The notes beneath the pieces are model-generated. The model was not told where the DNA came from. It ran no database searches and worked only from the letters and a program-made list of their open reading frames with translations. A stretch of DNA of 7,590 nucleotides from an uncultured Clostridium sp. (GTDB lineage Bacteria > Bacillota > Clostridia > Lachnospirales > Lachnospiraceae), in the NCBI GenBank assembly GCA_900552885.1, contig USBM01000103.1, forward strand, positions 1 through 7,590. The letters are read 5' to 3'. Of the stretch, positions 5,423 to 7,590 are shown one piece after another; position 1 is the first letter of the stretch, and each line of letters begins with the position of its first letter. Position numbers and translations under genes: made by a program.

Positions 5423-5827
5423 ATGGCAGATAAGAATGATATTCCAGTAGTGATTAACGGACGTATCTATAATTTGAGTGGATATGAGAATACGGATTAT
5501 TTACAGGAAGTTGCCAATTACATGAACAGCAAGATTGCAGAATGTAAGGCTTCCGATGGCTTCCGTAGACTGAATGCAGAATATCAGAATATATTGTTGG
5601 CAATTAATATTGCAGATGATTATTTCAAGGTAAAAAGTGAGACCGGTAAATTATCTGCACAGGATGATGAGAAGGAAAAACAGATCTATGATCTGCGGCA
5701 CGAGGTGATCGAGACACAGATTAAGTATGAATCTGCTATGCGTTTAGTAGAGGAATACAAGGAGCAGGTAAATGCGTTACAGCGTAAGATCATTCAACTA
5801 GAGGCAGAGAAAGCAAGACAGGAGTAG
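5423..5827 (+). CDS. zapA: ZapA-like cell division protein (FtsZ-ring stabiliser)
   Basis: ZapA binds FtsZ filaments at mid-cell and promotes their bundling in the division ring. The 134 residues are towards the long end for the family. The N-terminal globular part (about 8-65) has the typical pattern V-x-I-x-G-R-x-Y-x-L, then NTDYLQEVANYMNSKI and LLAINIADDYF. From about 75 to the end the sequence is a highly charged heptad-like helix (EKQIYDLRHEVIETQ...LQRKIIQLEAEKARQ), the dimerising coiled coil. No signal peptide or membrane segment is seen. GGAGGAG at 5408-5414 lies 8 nt before the ATG, inside the ruvB 3' end. The gene sits 3 nt after ruvB and 3 nt before the U32 gene, so it is embedded in one operon. 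Short proteins of this family are divergent, so the call rests on the N-terminal pattern plus the coiled coil. Confidence 0.88.
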   Translation: MADKNDIPVVINGRIYNLSGYENTDYLQEVANYMNSKIAECKASDGFRRLNAEYQNILLAINIADDYFKVKSETGKLSAQDDEKEKQIYDLRHEVIETQIKYESAMRLVEEYKEQVNALQRKIIQLEAEKARQE

Positions 5828-5830
5828 TAT

Positions 5831-7590
5831 ATGAGACCTGAGGTTTTGGCTCCGGCAGGTTCGATGGATGCACTTCGTGCAGCCGTACAGGCGGGAGCGG
5901 ATGCTGTCTATTTAGGTGGAAGTCAGTTTGGTGCGCGTGCGTATGCAGACAACTTCACAGAGGCATCCTTGATCGAGGCAATTGAATATGCACATATATA
6001 TGGTGTTAAGGTTTACCTGACCGTTAACACCTTATTTCGTAATGAGGAACTTTTGCAGCTATATGATTATCTGACACCATTTTATGAGGCGGGATTGGAT
6101 GCTGTGATCGTGCAGGATTTCGGGGCGATGAAGAAGATTGCGGAATGGTTTCCGAAGCTTCCGATTCATGCATCTACTCAGATGACTGTTACCACACCGT
6201 ATGCATTTGAGTTGTTGCAAGAATATGGTGTGACCAGAGTGGTTCCTGCAAGAGAACTATCTATGGAAGAGATTGCGGCATTGAAGCAGCGCAGTCATGT
6301 TCCGGAGGTAGAAGTATTTGTGCAGGGGGCGTTATGTTATTGTTATTCCGGGCAATGTCTGATGAGTTCATTTCTTGGAGGCAGAAGTGGTAACCGGGGA
6401 CGTTGCGCACAGCCTTGTCGTCTGCCGTATGAAGCGAGTTTCTTAGATGGAGAAAAGATAAGGGCAAAAGGAGCTTATCTATTAAGCCCGAAGGATCTGT
6501 GTGGATTAGAAGCAGTTCCGGACCTGATTGAAGCCGGAGTGGATTCCTTTAAGATTGAGGGAAGAATGAAGAAGCCGGAGTATGTAGCAGCTACAACAAG
6601 GGGTTATCGGAAGATTGTGGACGCATGCATGAATGGAACATACTCTAAGAAACTGGTAGAATCTGTGCGTAAAGAGATGGCGGAGATCTTTAACCGGGGT
6701 GGATTCACGAATGGATATTATAACAAGAATAACGGTGAGGATATGATGTCGGTGAATACACCGGGACATTGTGGTGTCGCGGTTGGTAAGGTTATGGATG
6801 TACAGAAGAATCAGGCAAAGATTTCCTTAATACAGTCTGTACATGCAGGGGATATATTAGTGATCGGTAACGGAGACAGAGCGGTGACGCTGACCTGCAA
6901 CAAAGAAGGAAAGCAAGGAAATGCGATCATGCTGAATGTGCCGAAGAGCAAAGAACGACTACAGGGCAGGATGGTTATGCGTATGCTGCATTATCCGTTA
7001 ATGCAGGAGTTGCAACGGTATATAACGGAGGAACGAATCATTGGCATTGGTGGACGGATGACATTGCGAGCAGGAGAGCTGGCAAGTCTTACAGTCATCT
7101 GTGAAGAACGGGATGTCATGGTTACGGTAGAGGGTGATCCGGTAGAGAAGGCATCGGCAAAGCCAATCGCACAGGAAACGGTGAAAGATAAGATCACACA
7201 GACAGGTGGAACGAGATACCGGTTTGACGATTTTGTGATAGAGATGGAAGATGATGTATTCTATCCGATGAAAGCATTGAAGGAATTAAGGCGTCTGGCA
7301 ATTGGCCGGTTAGAAGAAGAGATACAGAATAAAAGCCGGAGATCATTTGAACGATTGACAAAAGAACAGATTGAAATGCAGTTACGGATGTCGAAGCAAA
7401 GAGTATCAATGAGTGGGAAAAACAACATTGATAGAAATTGGGATGCACAGCAATCTGTAACGATAACATCATCATCTAAGAAGATACTTGTGGTATCATC
7501 AATGGAGCAATTGCGTATTGCTCTGCAATATCAGAATGCATTTTCACGTATTTATGTGGATATGCAATATATGAGCTATAATGATATTTT
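5831..7590 (+). CDS. U32-family protein, long (RlhA/TrhP-like) form, 3'-partial
   Basis: Open for at least 586 codons and cut off by the right edge. The N-terminal TIM-barrel-like domain begins PEVLAPAGSMDALRAAVQAGADAVYLGG. The U32 signature is EVFVQGALCYCYSGQCLMS (161-179). Four family-typical cysteines are present (C169, C176, C192, C196 in GRCAQPC), with an extra C171. Next come SPKDLCGL and VDSFKIEGRMKKPEYVA. A later RRLAIGRLEEE stretch near residue 487 fits the DUF3656-type extension of long members such as E. coli RlhA. The family is labelled peptidase. However, E. coli RlhA and TrhP and B. subtilis TrhP proteins are linked to hydroxylation of 23S rRNA or tRNA, and the related UbiU/UbiV to hydroxylation in ubiquinone synthesis, with the cysteines holding an Fe-S cluster in UbiU/UbiV. 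An RNA-hydroxylation role is therefore more likely than proteolysis; which RNA cannot be read from the sequence. AGGAG at 5820-5824 lies 6 nt before the ATG, overlapping the zapA end. Confidence 0.92.
   Translation, partial: MRPEVLAPAGSMDALRAAVQAGADAVYLGGSQFGARAYADNFTEASLIEAIEYAHIYGVKVYLTVNTLFRNEELLQLYDYLTPFYEAGLDAVIVQDFGAMKKIAEWFPKLPIHASTQMTVTTPYAFELLQEYGVTRVVPARELSMEEIAALKQRSHVPEVEVFVQGALCYCYSGQCLMSSFLGGRSGNRGRCAQPCRLPYEASFLDGEKIRAKGAYLLSPKDLCGLEAVPDLIEAGVDSFKIEGRMKKPEYVAATTRGYRKIVDACMNGTYSKKLVESVRKEMAEIFNRGGFTNGYYNKNNGEDMMSVNTPGHCGVAVGKVMDVQKNQAKISLIQSVHAGDILVIGNGDRAVTLTCNKEGKQGNAIMLNVPKSKERLQGRMVMRMLHYPLMQELQRYITEERIIGIGGRMTLRAGELASLTVICEERDVMVTVEGDPVEKASAKPIAQETVKDKITQTGGTRYRFDDFVIEMEDDVFYPMKALKELRRLAIGRLEEEIQNKSRRSFERLTKEQIEMQLRMSKQRVSMSGKNNIDRNWDAQQSVTITSSSKKILVVSSMEQLRIALQYQNAFSRIYVDMQYMSYNDI

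Noticed and set aside
1..7590. CRISPR arrays, insertion sequences, tRNA or rRNA genes, attachment sites
   Set aside because: No regular direct repeats, terminal inverted repeats, transposase motifs or cloverleaf/rRNA-like sequence were found on reading.

Overview
The window looks like chromosomal DNA from a low-GC, probably motile Clostridia member, most likely Lachnospiraceae. The basis is the IspH-ribosomal protein S1 fusion gene (a Clostridia trait), a clostridial-type cheR, the order ruvA-ruvB-zapA-U32, strong AAGGAGG-type ribosome binding sites, and protein sequences resembling Roseburia/Butyrivibrio-type relatives as I remember them. The family placement is inference; no rRNA or other marker is present. 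The window is densely coded, with no gene-free stretch above about 120 bases.

Layout. (1) Positions 1-1583 hold the 3' part of an ispH-rpsA fusion: the C-terminal part of HMBPP reductase (isoprenoid synthesis) followed by four S1 RNA-binding domains. Its first ~60 bases are garbled and carry two in-frame stops. A Rho-independent terminator follows at 1599-1633. (2) 1666-2442 is cheR, the chemoreceptor methyltransferase, ending at a strong, probably bidirectional terminator at 2483-2511. (3) 2535-3623 on the minus strand encodes a DEDDh exonuclease resembling MrfB/YprB. (4) A compact divergent promoter region at 3624-3740 has two outward-facing extended -10 elements and a perfect 13-bp palindrome. 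(5) 3741-7590 is a plus-strand operon: ruvA, ruvB (Holliday-junction branch migration), zapA (FtsZ-ring stabiliser) and a long U32-family protein that runs off the right edge. The last three genes are separated by only 3 nt each.

How the parts relate. The divergent promoter pairs a probable repair exonuclease with the ruvAB recombination genes, so the two may share regulation. ruvAB-zapA-U32 joins recombination, division and probable RNA modification in one transcript. I saw no mobile element, CRISPR array, tRNA or rRNA, and no clearly new system. The most interesting signal is a near-perfect Shine-Dalgarno and in-frame ATG exactly at the IspH/S1 junction (464-485). It could let the cell make free S1 from inside the fusion gene, and it coincides with a visible change in codon choice.
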